Below, one piece after another: positions 16,701 through 26,583 of a DNA stretch of 61,503 bases. This DNA comes from a virus: IMG/VR virus record IMGVR_UViG_3300005347_000207, positions 1 to 61,503 of that record. One strand, written 5' to 3'. Every line of letters begins with the position of its first letter. The first letter of the stretch is position 1. The position numbers were made by a program, and so were the translations under genes. The notes beneath the pieces are model-generated. The model did not search any database. It saw nothing but the letters and a program-made list of their open reading frames with translations, and was not told the DNA's origin.

Positions 16701-17911
16701 ATCTGGCGAAGACGGCGGGCGATTTCGCAAAGGCCCTGCCGGACGCTGCGGCGGACCCGAAGATTAAGGCGTTCGTCGACCAGATGGAGCGCCTGCAGAA
16801 GACGCCGACCACGGGGACGCGGACGGAGGCGGCCCGGGGTGGCCGGGATCTCCTGGCGGCAGAAGAGCGCGCCCTGAACGACATCGTCCAGGAACGCAAC
16901 GCCACGGTCGAGACGCAGAACCAACTGCTCGACCAGGGGCTCATCACCCTCGACGAGTGGCGGCAGAAGGTTCAGGGCGCCTACGCGAGCACGACGCCCG
17001 AAATTCAGGACCAGATCGAGAAGATCCGGGTCCTGCTCGATCTGCTGCGCGAGCAAGGCGCGATCACGGACACGACCTACGACGCCTGGGTCGCAAAACT
17101 TCAGCTCGTGGGAGCCGAAACCACGAATCTGACGACCCAGGTCCTCTCGGTCCGGGACGCGAACGACCTGCTGGCGAGCGCCGGCACACGCGGCATCGAG
17201 TCTTTCCTTCAGAAGGTCGTCAACGGCGCCAACGTCTTCCAATCGTTCGGTCAGGCCGTGGCGTCCACGGTTGCGGACCTCCTGCTTCAGATCGGCGAGC
17301 TGATCCTGAAGCAGGAGCTTCTGAATCTGATTATGAAATCCGGCGCGGGGAACAGCCTGGCGGGCGCCGTCAACGGCGTTTTCAATGTGGCTCCGGTGCT
17401 GACGGCAGGTGCAGTGCTCACCTCCGCCAGTGCGGCCTTGGGCGCCTCTGGCGGGATGGTCGCCGCGGCCGGCTCGACCATAATTGCCGGCGCCGCGGCG
17501 CTCCAAGCTGCAGCCGCAGCGCTGATGGTCGCCAACTCGGTGGGCGTGCTACACGGCGGCGGGATCGTCGGCAGCGTCTCATCGCGTAGCCGCGCGATCT
17601 CGCCGCTCGCCTTCCTGGGCGCGCCTCGCTTCCACAGCGGGACCGTGGTCGGCCTCCGGTCCGACGAGGTGCCAGCCATCCTTCAGCGCGGCGAGGAAGT
17701 GCTGTCGCGGAACAACCCGCGCAACATCCTAAACGGCGGCGGATTGGTGGGCGGCCCGGGCGGCGCGCCCCAGGACATCGCCAACATCATGCTCCTGGAC
17801 CCGGACATGGTCCCGAAGATGCTCGCCTCTCAGAAGGGCAAAAAGATCATCTTCTCGCACATCATGGATGCGGTGCCGGCCATCGCTCAGCAGCTCGGCC
17901 GAGGGCGCTGA
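13748..17911 (+). CDS. Tape measure protein
   Basis: At 1387 aa it is the longest gene, as expected for the protein that sets tail length and may help DNA cross the membrane. It is mainly Ala/Gln/Lys-rich coiled coil, with a hydrophobic segment near residues 436-470 (VLLPILPELIGLGIALGVVG) and another near 1240-1265 (Ala-rich). The C-terminus carries the LHGGGIVGS and RGEEVLSRNNPRN segments common at the end of tape measures. Starts 5 nt after the frameshifted chaperone stop. Confidence 0.95.
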   Translation: MAKNDVELVIRARNEASKAIDAISNALNTLTSAQANTGAGAQRMDGLLGELVHQFQALDAQTKGLQAFSKIAREMDSATAAVERLEKSVASAAQEQSRLSAAQSSSANEVSRLKAVADASKQAYDAEKARLDFLKTRVSKDSLAYQEQVQAVERTSAANKEANAAVGAAERQQRQLTGALGEASAALTDQQAKLDAAKTQFNELRTAAQGAGAALGGIVAEQQAVSAASQKTAADLKAVGDAIARQQAARSVEAPVAGPAAGPAAQATAAYRAQVQAVAAAKQAFSDAREEATRLGRELAAAAAPTNELKTAFLLAREASKAAEQSYLDQAQALQKLRGQSGGGFKQVIDLSESLKQVPAQETAVQRLLRAIGLGRQQVEQSNKPTGRKGEVLFGLRPYELQNLGFQVNDLITQIASGTAPSQAFAQQFGQIIQIFPKLGAVLLPILPELIGLGIALGVVGAAMGNVGDHAESVREFGGELAASADGAHHSAEALATAAHQLDVYGGSLKDARAAISQFVQAGLDDTKIERFGRSAQNMADIFGGKVPEAAEKMAAAFTHGYDAVKKLDDQFNFLSAAERQHIKELFESGQAEEARTEAFRIFERQMDAGAAKTRGPWTEAIRNLTQAWDNFLTFLANSGPIQGAIKLLGDLAQAAKNATANLPGAKPAPRVTGDPELDRELAQLKELQTRRDNLAKHPIITGASRAIVRAGQAVAGDSLAGKFGTALSGHALDTVSSVDRQIADAQKAIAQRRQAIAKAGQDATQAQLKADADVKDALQDQLNSLKGVNDARRVAVAGQKAYDDALAKGASQAGADAARALGQQIEQTKVNKENEARARSAASHAQALQNKLDSLEGSIATAENNLERKAAEGQTASLKERLDAIAAQAGKIKGDLAKFASLGGKDINGESISAFTARIDQNTKVLQQQETLRFYSEQINALEKQRQDRLRAIADQYAAGNISAADAFKQEQDAASTLTKQLADLAKTAGDFAKALPDAAADPKIKAFVDQMERLQKTPTTGTRTEAARGGRDLLAAEERALNDIVQERNATVETQNQLLDQGLITLDEWRQKVQGAYASTTPEIQDQIEKIRVLLDLLREQGAITDTTYDAWVAKLQLVGAETTNLTTQVLSVRDANDLLASAGTRGIESFLQKVVNGANVFQSFGQAVASTVADLLLQIGELILKQELLNLIMKSGAGNSLAGAVNGVFNVAPVLTAGAVLTSASAALGASGGMVAAAGSTIIAGAAALQAAAAALMVANSVGVLHGGGIVGSVSSRSRAISPLAFLGAPRFHSGTVVGLRSDEVPAILQRGEEVLSRNNPRNILNGGGLVGGPGGAPQDIANIMLLDPDMVPKMLASQKGKKIIFSHIMDAVPAIAQQLGRGR

Positions 17912-17912
17912 G

Positions 17913-19832
17913 ATGGTCGATGATGTCGCCCTGCCGGTCTGGACCTTCCGTCCCAATTGGAGCGAGAAGGTCGTCGATCGCCTGATGTGGCTGACCGATG
18001 TGAAGCGGTCGAAGACGGGCGCGGAGAGCCGGCGCAGCGTCCGCATCGATCCGCGCCGGCAATTCGACTTCTCGCCGCTGCTCGAGGGCCAGGACCGCGC
18101 CTACTTTGACCTGGCAATGTCGAAGATGGGCGCGGGCGAGTGGATGGTCCCGGTCTGGGTGGATGGCCTCACCGTCAGCGTCGACTCGGGCGACACCTCG
18201 ATCGCCTGCGACACCGTCGGCCGCGGCTTCCTGGAAGACGGCTATGCCGTGTTGCTCGGCGAAGACGCCCGCACCTACGAGCGCGTGGCGATCACCGCCG
18301 TAACCGACACGACCCTCACTCTGGCCGACCCGGTCACGCGCAACTGGCCGCGCGCGCGCCTGTATCCGCTGCGCCGCTGCTACATGGACGGGCCCAAGGT
18401 CACGCGGCGGACCTCTAAGGTTGCGACGGCCAACCTTCGGTTCACGCAGATCCCGCCGGAAAGCTGGCCCGACACGTTGGCGATGACCGCCTATCTCGGC
18501 TTCCCGGTACTGAACTGGGCGCCGAACGAGCGGGAGGACCTGGACCTCAATTACGACTTCCTACGCGACACGTTCGACAACGAATCCGGCCGCTGGCTCG
18601 CGGTCGACACGGGCGGTCGGTCCTTCCATTCACAGTCGTTCCAGTGGCTCCTGGGCGGCCGGACCGACCTCGCGAACTTCCGCTCGTTGCTCTACACGCT
18701 GCGCGGCCAGCAGAAGGGCATCTGGGTTCCGAGCCACAACGCCGACCTGGTTCTGGCTCAGAGCGCGCTCACTGGGGCGACCGCGCTGAAGGTCCGGTCT
18801 GTCGGGATGGCGACGCTCGGCGGCATACCGGACGCCCGGAAGCACATTCAGATCGTGCTGCGCGATGGAACCCGCATCCAGCGCCAAATCACCGCCGTCG
18901 TCGCCAACGTGGACGACACGGAAACGCTGACGGTGGCCGCGCTTCCGGCGGGAGTGTCGATCGCCAACGTGCAGCGGATCTCCTTCCTCGAGCTGATGCG
19001 GCTCGCCCAGGACGACATCGAACTTGAATTCCACACGACCAGCGTGGTCGAGGTGCGCGCGCTGTTCCAGGCGTTCCCCAACATCCGCCAGGAGGTTGCA
19101 CTCAACGACTATCCGATCCCCAACGCGGTCATGGGCACAACTCCCTGCGGCGTGCCGCAGCAGGTCTTCTGCTACGCGGTCAACGAAGGCGCCACGGGCG
19201 CTCTGCCGGTCGAATTGCTCTGCGGCTCGTTGGCGGAAGGCAACCTGATGATCGCCGTTGGCTGGGGGTACCCCGCCAGGCCGATCGTCAACACGGCCGG
19301 CGGCTGGGCTATTCCCGAAGGCGTTGTGGGAACAGATCCGCACATTTCGCGGCCGGGCTGGGATATTGCGATCAAAGTCTGCGGTCCCGACGAGCCGACC
19401 ACCCAGGTTCCGTTCAGCTTGGCCAACGGCGTCACAGTGATGGAGTTGGCCAACTACAACTTTGCGGACATCTACCGCGGGGCACAGTGGTTCACCGAGA
19501 CGAGCATATTCTATTGCGACGGCAACCTGACGTCGACCGACCCCAACACCCTGTTCTACGCATCTTGCTTCTACTGCGAAGGCAGCAGCGATGTTGATCC
19601 GGGCGTGCCGACGATCTCCGGCGGTTCCGACACTAAGGACTGGACAGTGTTCGGCACGGATCACGGGTCGTTCCGCACGCTGTTGGGCGCCTACATCGAA
19701 GGGGTGCCCGATGCAACCGAAGTCACCGCGCACTTCACCAGCCCGAATATGGGCGTCGGAATCCTTCAATCGCCGAACCTCATCCTAATGATGTTGGCGC
19801 TACCTGAAACGGGGTTCGAAGGTGACGTATAA
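17913..19832 (+). CDS. Tail tip or distal tail protein
   Basis: 639-aa protein after the tape measure. The first 400 residues look like a distal-tail/baseplate hub protein (WTFRPNWSEKVVDRLMW, then FDFSPLLEGQDRAYFDLAMS). Residues from about 420 onwards (VPQQVFCYAVNEG, IFYCDGNLTSTDP, CFYCEGSSDVDPG) are Cys- and aromatic-rich and read like a separate surface domain. ATG 17913 lies 1 nt after the tape measure stop. Precise family not recognised. Confidence 0.7.
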   Translation: MVDDVALPVWTFRPNWSEKVVDRLMWLTDVKRSKTGAESRRSVRIDPRRQFDFSPLLEGQDRAYFDLAMSKMGAGEWMVPVWVDGLTVSVDSGDTSIACDTVGRGFLEDGYAVLLGEDARTYERVAITAVTDTTLTLADPVTRNWPRARLYPLRRCYMDGPKVTRRTSKVATANLRFTQIPPESWPDTLAMTAYLGFPVLNWAPNEREDLDLNYDFLRDTFDNESGRWLAVDTGGRSFHSQSFQWLLGGRTDLANFRSLLYTLRGQQKGIWVPSHNADLVLAQSALTGATALKVRSVGMATLGGIPDARKHIQIVLRDGTRIQRQITAVVANVDDTETLTVAALPAGVSIANVQRISFLELMRLAQDDIELEFHTTSVVEVRALFQAFPNIRQEVALNDYPIPNAVMGTTPCGVPQQVFCYAVNEGATGALPVELLCGSLAEGNLMIAVGWGYPARPIVNTAGGWAIPEGVVGTDPHISRPGWDIAIKVCGPDEPTTQVPFSLANGVTVMELANYNFADIYRGAQWFTETSIFYCDGNLTSTDPNTLFYASCFYCEGSSDVDPGVPTISGGSDTKDWTVFGTDHGSFRTLLGAYIEGVPDATEVTAHFTSPNMGVGILQSPNLILMMLALPETGFEGDV

Positions 19833-20655
19833 TACTTACGCAGTCTCGAACCAGGATCTCGTCGAAGTCCTCATCTACGAGTTCAATCTCGGGACAACGT
19901 ATCACCGCTACACCAGCGCTGACCGTGACATCACCTACGGCCTGGACGAACACGGCGATCCGGCCGTCTACACGGCCGCGGCCATTGAGGACGACGGCAC
20001 GCAGTCGTCGGGTGACACGGGCGACGGGATCACGCTGACGATCGACGCCAGCCTGCCGCCGCATCAGTACCTCGCCGGACCGCCGCCTTCGGAAGAGATG
20101 TGGCTGACCATTCGCAGGCTCCACTACGGCGATACCGATGCGCCGGTCTACTGGGTCGGCACGATCGACAGTTCGAAGATGATCAGCGACGCCAGGGCGC
20201 AAATGAAAGGACGGCTGATTGGCCCGTCCCTGAAGCGCGGCGGTCTTCGGCACCTCTGGTCCCGCCAGTGCGGCAACATGCTCTACGCGCCCGAGTGCGG
20301 CGTGGTGAAGGCCGACTACGCGGTGACGATCACCATTACGGCCTTGACCGCCACGTCGATCACCGCCGTGGAGATCGGCGGCCAGGACGCCGGTTGGTTT
20401 GACGGCGGCTTTGCCGAGTGGACCCGCCCAGACGGTTCGATGGATCGGCGGATGATCCAGGCCGGAGGCACTACGGATACAGTCTACACGCTCAGCGGCA
20501 CCCACGGTCTGGAGGTCGGCCAGGAAATTACGTTGTATCCAGGTTGCGATCTTTCCTACGATGGCGGCTGCACGAAGTTCTCCAATACGGAAAACTATGG
20601 CGGAATTCGACATCTAATTGAGCAGAGTCCGTTCAATGGAACGAGGCTTATGTAA
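19822..20655 (+). CDS. Phage BR0599/DUF2163-like tail hub protein
   Basis: 277 aa, GTG start at 19822 overlapping the preceding gene. The C-terminal pattern YPGCDLSYDGGCTKFSNTEN followed by YGGI is the signature of the phage BR0599 domain (PGC..C..F.N..N.GG), found in tail hub proteins of gene transfer agents and siphophages. Probably part of the tail tip complex that binds the cell surface. Confidence 0.8.
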   Translation: MTYNTYAVSNQDLVEVLIYEFNLGTTYHRYTSADRDITYGLDEHGDPAVYTAAAIEDDGTQSSGDTGDGITLTIDASLPPHQYLAGPPPSEEMWLTIRRLHYGDTDAPVYWVGTIDSSKMISDARAQMKGRLIGPSLKRGGLRHLWSRQCGNMLYAPECGVVKADYAVTITITALTATSITAVEIGGQDAGWFDGGFAEWTRPDGSMDRRMIQAGGTTDTVYTLSGTHGLEVGQEITLYPGCDLSYDGGCTKFSNTENYGGIRHLIEQSPFNGTRLM

Positions 20656-20888
20656 TGGACCCGTTTACAGCCATATTCATTGCTGTGGCTACGCTTGCCG
20701 TTTCTTTCGGCATCACGGCCCTCATGCAGCCCAAGGCGACCAAGCCGAAGCCAGCGACGCTCGAGGAATTCGAGTTTCCGCAACACGAGGAGGACATCCC
20801 GCAGACCGTCATTTTCGGCGACGTCTGGCAGGATGGTTGGGAGGTTCTGTGGTGGGGCAACCTGCGCACTCAGCCGATCAAGAAGTGA
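20655..20888 (+). CDS. Small tail tip assembly protein
   Basis: 77 aa with an N-terminal hydrophobic helix (FTAIFIAVATLAVSFGITAL), a Lys/Pro linker and a C-terminal VIFGDVWQDGWEVLWWGNLR segment. Such proteins are common between the hub and the J-like gene in this phage type. Overlaps the previous stop. Role inferred from position. Confidence 0.7.
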   Translation: MDPFTAIFIAVATLAVSFGITALMQPKATKPKPATLEEFEFPQHEEDIPQTVIFGDVWQDGWEVLWWGNLRTQPIKK

Positions 20889-20896
20889 TCGTGCGA

Positions 20897-21061
20897 ATGG
20901 CACATATCCGCGCCTGCGGCTTGTGCGCGAACGGTGTGCGGGAGTGGTTCCGCGCAAACGGGCACTCGTGGCCGGACTTCGTCGCCAACGGGATTCCGGC
21001 TTCGAAGCTCACGGTCGACGCCATGAGCGAACGCGTGATCGAGGTGGCGACCCGTGGGTAA
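20897..21061 (+). CDS. Small conserved CxxC protein (tail tip region)
   Basis: 54 aa: MAHIRACGLCANGVREWF, then HSWPDFVANGIPASKL. The CGLC...W...F.ANGI pattern is a recurrent small protein next to J-like genes of alphaproteobacterial phages. A GTG at 20891 is an alternative start. It overlaps the next gene by 8 nt. Function unknown. Confidence 0.7.
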   Translation: MAHIRACGLCANGVREWFRANGHSWPDFVANGIPASKLTVDAMSERVIEVATRG

Positions 21062-23507
21062 GTCGAAGAAAGTAACGATCGGCTATCGCTACCTGATGAC
21101 CCTGCATCAGGGCCTCTGCCGCGGCCCGATCGATGAGGTTAAGGAGATCGAGGTCGGCGAGAAGAAGCTGTATCCCGTCGACTATGAGGGCTTCAGTGAC
21201 TACGGAATCGTCGCCGATGGCACCGTCGCCACGAAATTCGACCTCGACGTTCTAGCCCACTTCTTGGCTGTCGGAACCATCATCCAGGTTGTTGGCGACC
21301 CCAATCCTGATTTCAATGGGATGTACCAGAAGCAGTCCGACGGCACGATGCTGAAGCTCAGCGCCGACGGTTTCCTGGCGCTCAGCAGCAACATGACCGT
21401 CCAGCTGAACGCGCCGAAGTTGTTCGGCGGCGATGACGGCGAGGGCGGCATCCAGGGTGCGTTCATGCTGCGCATGGGCGGCCCGACGCAGACCTCCGCC
21501 GAGCACGAGCAGGTCTCGCAGTTCACTGGCGGGTTCGGCGCGCTGCGCGGCATGGTCACGGCCATCTTCGACGGCCTGATCTGCTCAATGTCGCCATACC
21601 CGAAGCCCTGGCGCTTCCGACTGCGGCGCACGACGAGCGGCTGGACGAACGACGAGTGCTGGTATCCGGCCAAGGCGACGATCTGGATGAACAATGGCCG
21701 CGTGAAGGCCATGAACCCGGCGCACATCCTCTACGAGGTGCTGACCAACAAGGAGTGGGGCCGCGGTTTGTCGCCGAGCCGTATCGACGAGAACAGCTTC
21801 GTCTACGCGGCGAACCAGCTGTGCGGGGAAGGCTTCGGTCTGTGCTTCGCCTGGCAGCGCCAGGACGACATCGACCAGTTCGTGAAGGTCGTGATCGATC
21901 ACATCGCAGGCGCGCTCTACGTCGACCGCTCGACCGGGCTCTACACGCTGCGCCTGATCCGCGACGACTACGATCCCGAGGACCTTCCGCTGTTTGATCT
22001 CAACAGTGGTCTGCTGGAGATCGACGAGGATGAGAACGCGGCCGGCGACATGCTCGTCAACGAGGTCGTGGTCAAATACAAGGACCCCGTCGCGCGCGGA
22101 AAAGCGAAGGCCGTGCGGGCGCAGAACCTCGCAGCCTTCCTGTCGCACGGCTCCGTCCTCAACAACACAGTCGAGTACAACGGCGTCCCGACCGGCGAGC
22201 TGGCCGCGCGGCTGGCGCTTCGGGACCTGCGGATCGCCAGCATCGCGCCGAAGCGCTACAAGCTCGTCTTTGACCGTCGCGCATGGCGGCTGAACCGGGC
22301 GATGCCGATCCGGATCTCCGTGCCGTCCCGCGGCTTCACCAATCTCGTGCTGCGGGTCCTCGACATCAAAGAGGAAGGCTTGGCGGACGGGAAGATCGAG
22401 ATCACGGCCACACAGGACATCTTCGGCTTGCCTGCGACCGGTTACACCGCCGTCGTCTCGAGCCCGTACACGCCGCCGTCCAACTCGCCGACGCCTGCCG
22501 CCGACGCGCTGATGTTCGAACTGGGATACCGCGACATCCACCGGCTGGGCGAGAGCGTGCCCGATGGATCTGGCGGCGTAGCCATGGTCGCCCGGAAGCC
22601 TGCGAATGTGCTGACCTCCAGCTTCCAGCTCTGGACGGACGCAGGAGGTGGTTACACCGAAGCGGCGACCGAGGCCTGGACGCCGAACGGCGAGCTCTCG
22701 GCGGCGATCACGCATTACGCCACGTCGCTGACTCTGCTGAACGTGACGGACCTTCCGGCCGTGATGACCCGAGCGCTGCTAATCGAAGGCGAGGGTGGCT
22801 TCGAAATCGTTCGGGTCGACGGCTATTCGGCCGGCGTCTGCACCGTGGTCCGCGGCTGCGCGGACACCTTGCCAATGCCGCATGCGAGCGGCGCGCGCGC
22901 CTGGTTCATCGACGACTACCTGGCGATCGACGAGACCGAATACGCCGACGGCGAACTCATCTCGGGCAAGCCGCTGACGGTGGCGGCCGCGATCCTGCCG
23001 CTGAACGCCGCGTCGGCCGAAACGGCGACCGTCGCTCGTCGCTACGAGCGGCCCTATCCGCCAGCCAACCTGAAGGCCAACGGTTTGCTCGTGTGCGCCG
23101 TCACCGATCTGGACGGCGACACGTTCCAGGGCGTCGACACGGTGCTGACCTGGAACGAGCGCAACCGGATCACCCAGGCCGACACACTGGTCGGCCACAC
23201 AGAGGCGAGCGTGTCGCCGGAGACCGCGCAGACCTACACCCTACGAGTCTACGCCGCCGACGGCTCGACGTTGCTGCGGACCGAGGTTGGCATCGCGGGC
23301 GCAACGTTCACCTATGACGGGACGATGTACGTCGCCGATGGCTCCCCGGACAACGTCTGGATGGAGTTGGAGGCCGTGCGGGACTCCCTGGCCTCGATGT
23401 ATGCCTACAGATTCAACATTCCGTTGATAGACCACGTTTTGCGCAACGAGGCCGGCGGGCCGATTTCCCTGGAAGATGATAGCGGCTACCTGGAGATTGA
23501 ATCGTGA
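21054..23507 (+). CDS. Tail tip attachment protein (gpJ/phage-tail-3 like)
   Basis: 817-aa central tip protein, GTG start. Residues about 1-430 have the features of the J-like tip: IGYRYLMTLHQGLCRGPIDE, WTNDECWYPAKATIWMNNGR and YKLVFDRRAWRLNRAMPIRI. The remainder holds beta-rich receptor-binding parts. It probably recognises the host surface and closes the tail. Confidence 0.88.
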   Translation: MGKSKKVTIGYRYLMTLHQGLCRGPIDEVKEIEVGEKKLYPVDYEGFSDYGIVADGTVATKFDLDVLAHFLAVGTIIQVVGDPNPDFNGMYQKQSDGTMLKLSADGFLALSSNMTVQLNAPKLFGGDDGEGGIQGAFMLRMGGPTQTSAEHEQVSQFTGGFGALRGMVTAIFDGLICSMSPYPKPWRFRLRRTTSGWTNDECWYPAKATIWMNNGRVKAMNPAHILYEVLTNKEWGRGLSPSRIDENSFVYAANQLCGEGFGLCFAWQRQDDIDQFVKVVIDHIAGALYVDRSTGLYTLRLIRDDYDPEDLPLFDLNSGLLEIDEDENAAGDMLVNEVVVKYKDPVARGKAKAVRAQNLAAFLSHGSVLNNTVEYNGVPTGELAARLALRDLRIASIAPKRYKLVFDRRAWRLNRAMPIRISVPSRGFTNLVLRVLDIKEEGLADGKIEITATQDIFGLPATGYTAVVSSPYTPPSNSPTPAADALMFELGYRDIHRLGESVPDGSGGVAMVARKPANVLTSSFQLWTDAGGGYTEAATEAWTPNGELSAAITHYATSLTLLNVTDLPAVMTRALLIEGEGGFEIVRVDGYSAGVCTVVRGCADTLPMPHASGARAWFIDDYLAIDETEYADGELISGKPLTVAAAILPLNAASAETATVARRYERPYPPANLKANGLLVCAVTDLDGDTFQGVDTVLTWNERNRITQADTLVGHTEASVSPETAQTYTLRVYAADGSTLLRTEVGIAGATFTYDGTMYVADGSPDNVWMELEAVRDSLASMYAYRFNIPLIDHVLRNEAGGPISLEDDSGYLEIES

Positions 23508-24217
23508 CGAAGATCAGTTCGCTCACCGCGCTGCTGGGAGCCGACGTGGCGCCGAGTGACGACCTGTTGACCATTGTCGACATGTCCGAGACCGGCGCCG
23601 CAAGAAACAAGAAAATCACGGTCGCAGAACTACTGAGTTCCATGACTGTCGATCTTACAGATCTGCTCGACGACTCGGCGGGCGATGGGATCACCGACAA
23701 AACCTGGTCTGTCGACAAGATCATCGACGCAATCTACACGGCGCTGACGGGGGTGGCGGAGACTGCCCGGGACGCCCTCGGCGCAGCCCTGGTTGCGGGT
23801 ACGGGCATCTCGATCAGCGTCAACGATGCCGGCGACACAATCACCATCAGCCGTACCGCCATCACTGAATCATTGGTGCTGGCGGTCTCCGACGAGACGA
23901 CCGCGCTGACGACGGGCGTCGCGAAGGTGACATTCCGAATGCCTTACGCCTTCACCGTCACTGCGGTGCGCGCGTCGTTGAGCACCGCGCAAGCGACTGG
24001 TTCGATCATTCAGTTCGACATCAATGAGGGCGGCGCCTCGATCCTGTCGACCAAGCTGACGATCGACAACGGTGAGAAGACGTCTGTCACCGCCGCGACG
24101 GCCGCCGTGATCTCGGACGCCTCGCTGGCCGACGACGCGGAGATCACGATCGACATCGATGTGGTCGGTGACGGGACCGCGAAGGGTGCCAAGATCTACC
24201 TCATTGGACACCAGTAA
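23504..24217 (+). CDS. Tail fibre-like protein
   Basis: 237 aa, GTG start overlapping the previous stop. The start ([20 protein letters not shown]) is typical of short tail-attachment segments of fibre proteins; the rest is beta-rich ([20 protein letters not shown]). Likely host-range determinant, receptor unknown. Confidence 0.75.
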   Translation: MTKISSLTALLGADVAPSDDLLTIVDMSETGAARNKKITVAELLSSMTVDLTDLLDDSAGDGITDKTWSVDKIIDAIYTALTGVAETARDALGAALVAGTGISISVNDAGDTITISRTAITESLVLAVSDETTALTTGVAKVTFRMPYAFTVTAVRASLSTAQATGSIIQFDINEGGASILSTKLTIDNGEKTSVTAATAAVISDASLADDAEITIDIDVVGDGTAKGAKIYLIGHQ

Positions 24218-24219
24218 CG

Positions 24220-25269
24220 ATGTCTGCGCTCATCAACCCCTATGCGTTCGGCGGGGTGGGGCCCAGTCTGGTCGACCTCACCAACTATCAAGAGACGGGA
24301 GGCGCCAACGGCGCGACGTCTGTCTCGATGAACTATACGCCCAGCGCCGGCAATAAGACCGCGTTGCTGGTGTTTCTCGTCATCGCGCGCCTGGCGTATT
24401 CCGGCCCATCGGGGGCTGATTGCTCATGGGGCGGAGTCGCGATGACACCCCTGGTCAGCCTGGGAGACGTGAGCGGCGACGCGCCAGGAAACTCCTTGCA
24501 TGTGTTCTACACGCGGCTCGACGGAGACACGACCACCCGCACCCTTCTGGCGAGCAACTTCCTCGCGGCCGTGGACCTCAGATCGAACATTGCTGTGATG
24601 ACGCTACACAATGTCCGCGAAGGCATTGACCCCGCGGTCGTCGTCGCCACGGCCGGGGTTCTGAGCGCTTCCTTCGCCGGCACGGTGCCCGGAGGATTGA
24701 TCGCGGATTGCTCCTTCACGTCAGAACCAGCCACAGGCGCCGGGCCATCCTTCACCGCCGATCCCGCGGCGACAACTTTGCGCGCACTAGTCGCGCCGCC
24801 CGGGAACCTTGAATCGACGATCAGCAAAATGAGCGCCGGCTCGGGAGGCAACAAGACCATCGCGCAGACGTCGACCTACTCGAACAACGACATTGTCTAT
24901 GCCGCCGTCAGCATCGCGCCGGCTCTGACCGCGAGCGGCGTACCAACCACGAGTGGGGCGGTAGGCGCTACGTTTGAAGGGTTCACAGTCACGGCGTCCG
25001 GTGGAGCGGCCCCGTACAGTTATTCGACGCCAGCCGGCGCTTTGCCGCCTGGTTTGTCGATCAACACGTCCAATGGCTATACGTCGGGTGTTCCGACCAC
25101 GGCCGGAACCTACTCGGGGATCATTGTTCGCGCGACCGACAGTCTCGGTCGAACCGCCGACGTTGGACCGTTCGCCATCACCATTTCCGCCTCATCGGCC
25201 ACGGTCACGATGGATTCGACCGTAATAACGATGGATTCAACTGTTCACACTATGGACGAGATCTCCTAA
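24220..25269 (+). CDS. Tail fibre/adhesin with putative Ig-like domain
   Basis: 349 aa. N-terminal jelly-roll-like part (residues 1-220) and a C-terminal He_PIG-type Ig-like domain visible as [20 protein letters not shown] followed by [20 protein letters not shown]. Ends with a repeated VTMDST/ITMDST/HTMDE motif, perhaps a trimerisation or attachment tail. Starts 2 nt after the upstream stop. Confidence 0.75.
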   Translation: MSALINPYAFGGVGPSLVDLTNYQETGGANGATSVSMNYTPSAGNKTALLVFLVIARLAYSGPSGADCSWGGVAMTPLVSLGDVSGDAPGNSLHVFYTRLDGDTTTRTLLASNFLAAVDLRSNIAVMTLHNVREGIDPAVVVATAGVLSASFAGTVPGGLIADCSFTSEPATGAGPSFTADPAATTLRALVAPPGNLESTISKMSAGSGGNKTIAQTSTYSNNDIVYAAVSIAPALTASGVPTTSGAVGATFEGFTVTASGGAAPYSYSTPAGALPPGLSINTSNGYTSGVPTTAGTYSGIIVRATDSLGRTADVGPFAITISASSATVTMDSTVITMDSTVHTMDEIS

Positions 25270-26582
25270 TGCCTCAGCAAACGATCAACATAGGTGCAGC
25301 CGGAGACGATCACACGGGCGACAGTCTCCGTGCGACCGGCACTAAGCTCAATGCGATGTTCGGCGAGCTGTATGCTGTCGGAGGAGCCCTGACCCCGGGG
25401 GGCAGGCTCACCCTGACGACCGGCAAGCCCGTCATGCCGGTCGACGCTACGGCGCAGTCGACCGTCTACTACACTCCGTTCGTCCGCGCTCAGCTGCCGA
25501 TCTTCGACGGGACCAACTGGGCACAACGTCTCTTTACCGAGATGTCGCTGGCTCTGAATTCCACCGACAATCTCAGCGAGCACGTCTACGACATCTTCGT
25601 CTTCGACGATTCCGGGACCCTGCGTCTGGGCACCGGCCCGTCGTGGAGGACCGCGTCGACTGTCACGATCACCATCGCGACGCCAGGTGTTGTGACGTGG
25701 ACGGGGCATGGGCTGACCGAAGGCGCCCCAGTCATCTTCAGCACGACGGGGGCGCTGCCGACCGGCCTAACGGCGGGGACGACCTACTACGTCGGCAAGA
25801 ACGTCACTGCCAACACGTTCAGCGTCGCCACCAGCGTCGCCAACGCGGCAGCCGGAACCTATGTCGCCACGAGCGGCTCCCAGTCGGGCACACACACGGC
25901 GTCGAACGCCTCGACGCAACGAGGAACCGGCGCCGGCACGTCCGAGCTCGAATTGAAGGACGGCATCTGGACCAACAAGGTCTCGATCACCCTGAAGGCT
26001 GGCGGCTCGACTGTCGGAACCCCAGCCGCCAACCGCGCGACGTATCTGGGCTCGATCTATTGCACCGCCAATGGTCAGACGGGCATGGCGATGGCGCCGG
26101 CAGCGGCGGCAGGAGGTTCCGCGCCTTACCTGTACGTCTACAACGCCTACAACCGCGCTCCGATAACGGCGATCTGCCGCGACAGCACCGTGTCATGGTC
26201 GGATACCACGGCCTCGTGGCACCCGAACAATGCCGGGGCGACGGGCAGCGGCTCGAACAATCGTGCCAAATGGCTCGACGGCCTGCAGCAATCGTTCGCC
26301 AGCGCGACCTTCATTCAGAACGTCAACAACAGTTCTGGAACCACGATGTACTGGGCATGCGGAGTCAGCTTGGATGCGTCCAACGGCACGCCGCAGTCCT
26401 CGTCGCAACACGGTTTCCTCAACAATCACCAGGGCGCCGGGAATGCGCAGGCCAGCTTCGCCCCACAGCTCGGCGTCCACTTCGCCCAGGAAGTATTCTA
26501 CACCAACAACGCCACAGCGACGCCCGCGGGCACATCGTTCAGTACGTCGGTCAGCGCGATGTACCTGACCGTGATGATGTAG
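25269..26582 (+). CDS. Tail fibre protein
   Basis: 437 aa, last gene of the tail operon; stop and start overlap by 1 nt with the previous gene. Residues about 1-40 are an attachment segment (INIGAAGDDHTGDSLRATGT), about 130-215 a repeat-type beta domain (WTGHGLTEGAPVIFSTTGAL, then YYVGKNVTANTF), and the rest a probable receptor-binding region. Convergent with the acyltransferase gene 1 bp away. Confidence 0.78.
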   Translation: MPQQTINIGAAGDDHTGDSLRATGTKLNAMFGELYAVGGALTPGGRLTLTTGKPVMPVDATAQSTVYYTPFVRAQLPIFDGTNWAQRLFTEMSLALNSTDNLSEHVYDIFVFDDSGTLRLGTGPSWRTASTVTITIATPGVVTWTGHGLTEGAPVIFSTTGALPTGLTAGTTYYVGKNVTANTFSVATSVANAAAGTYVATSGSQSGTHTASNASTQRGTGAGTSELELKDGIWTNKVSITLKAGGSTVGTPAANRATYLGSIYCTANGQTGMAMAPAAAAGGSAPYLYVYNAYNRAPITAICRDSTVSWSDTTASWHPNNAGATGSGSNNRAKWLDGLQQSFASATFIQNVNNSSGTTMYWACGVSLDASNGTPQSSSQHGFLNNHQGAGNAQASFAPQLGVHFAQEVFYTNNATATPAGTSFSTSVSAMYLTVMM

Positions 26583-26583
26583 A

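Noticed and set aside
14705-17506. Long antisense open frames opposite the tape measure gene
   Set aside because: GC-rich coding DNA keeps antisense frames open. The sequences are Arg/Leu/Val-biased without motifs, and the plus strand has a convincing tape measure protein.
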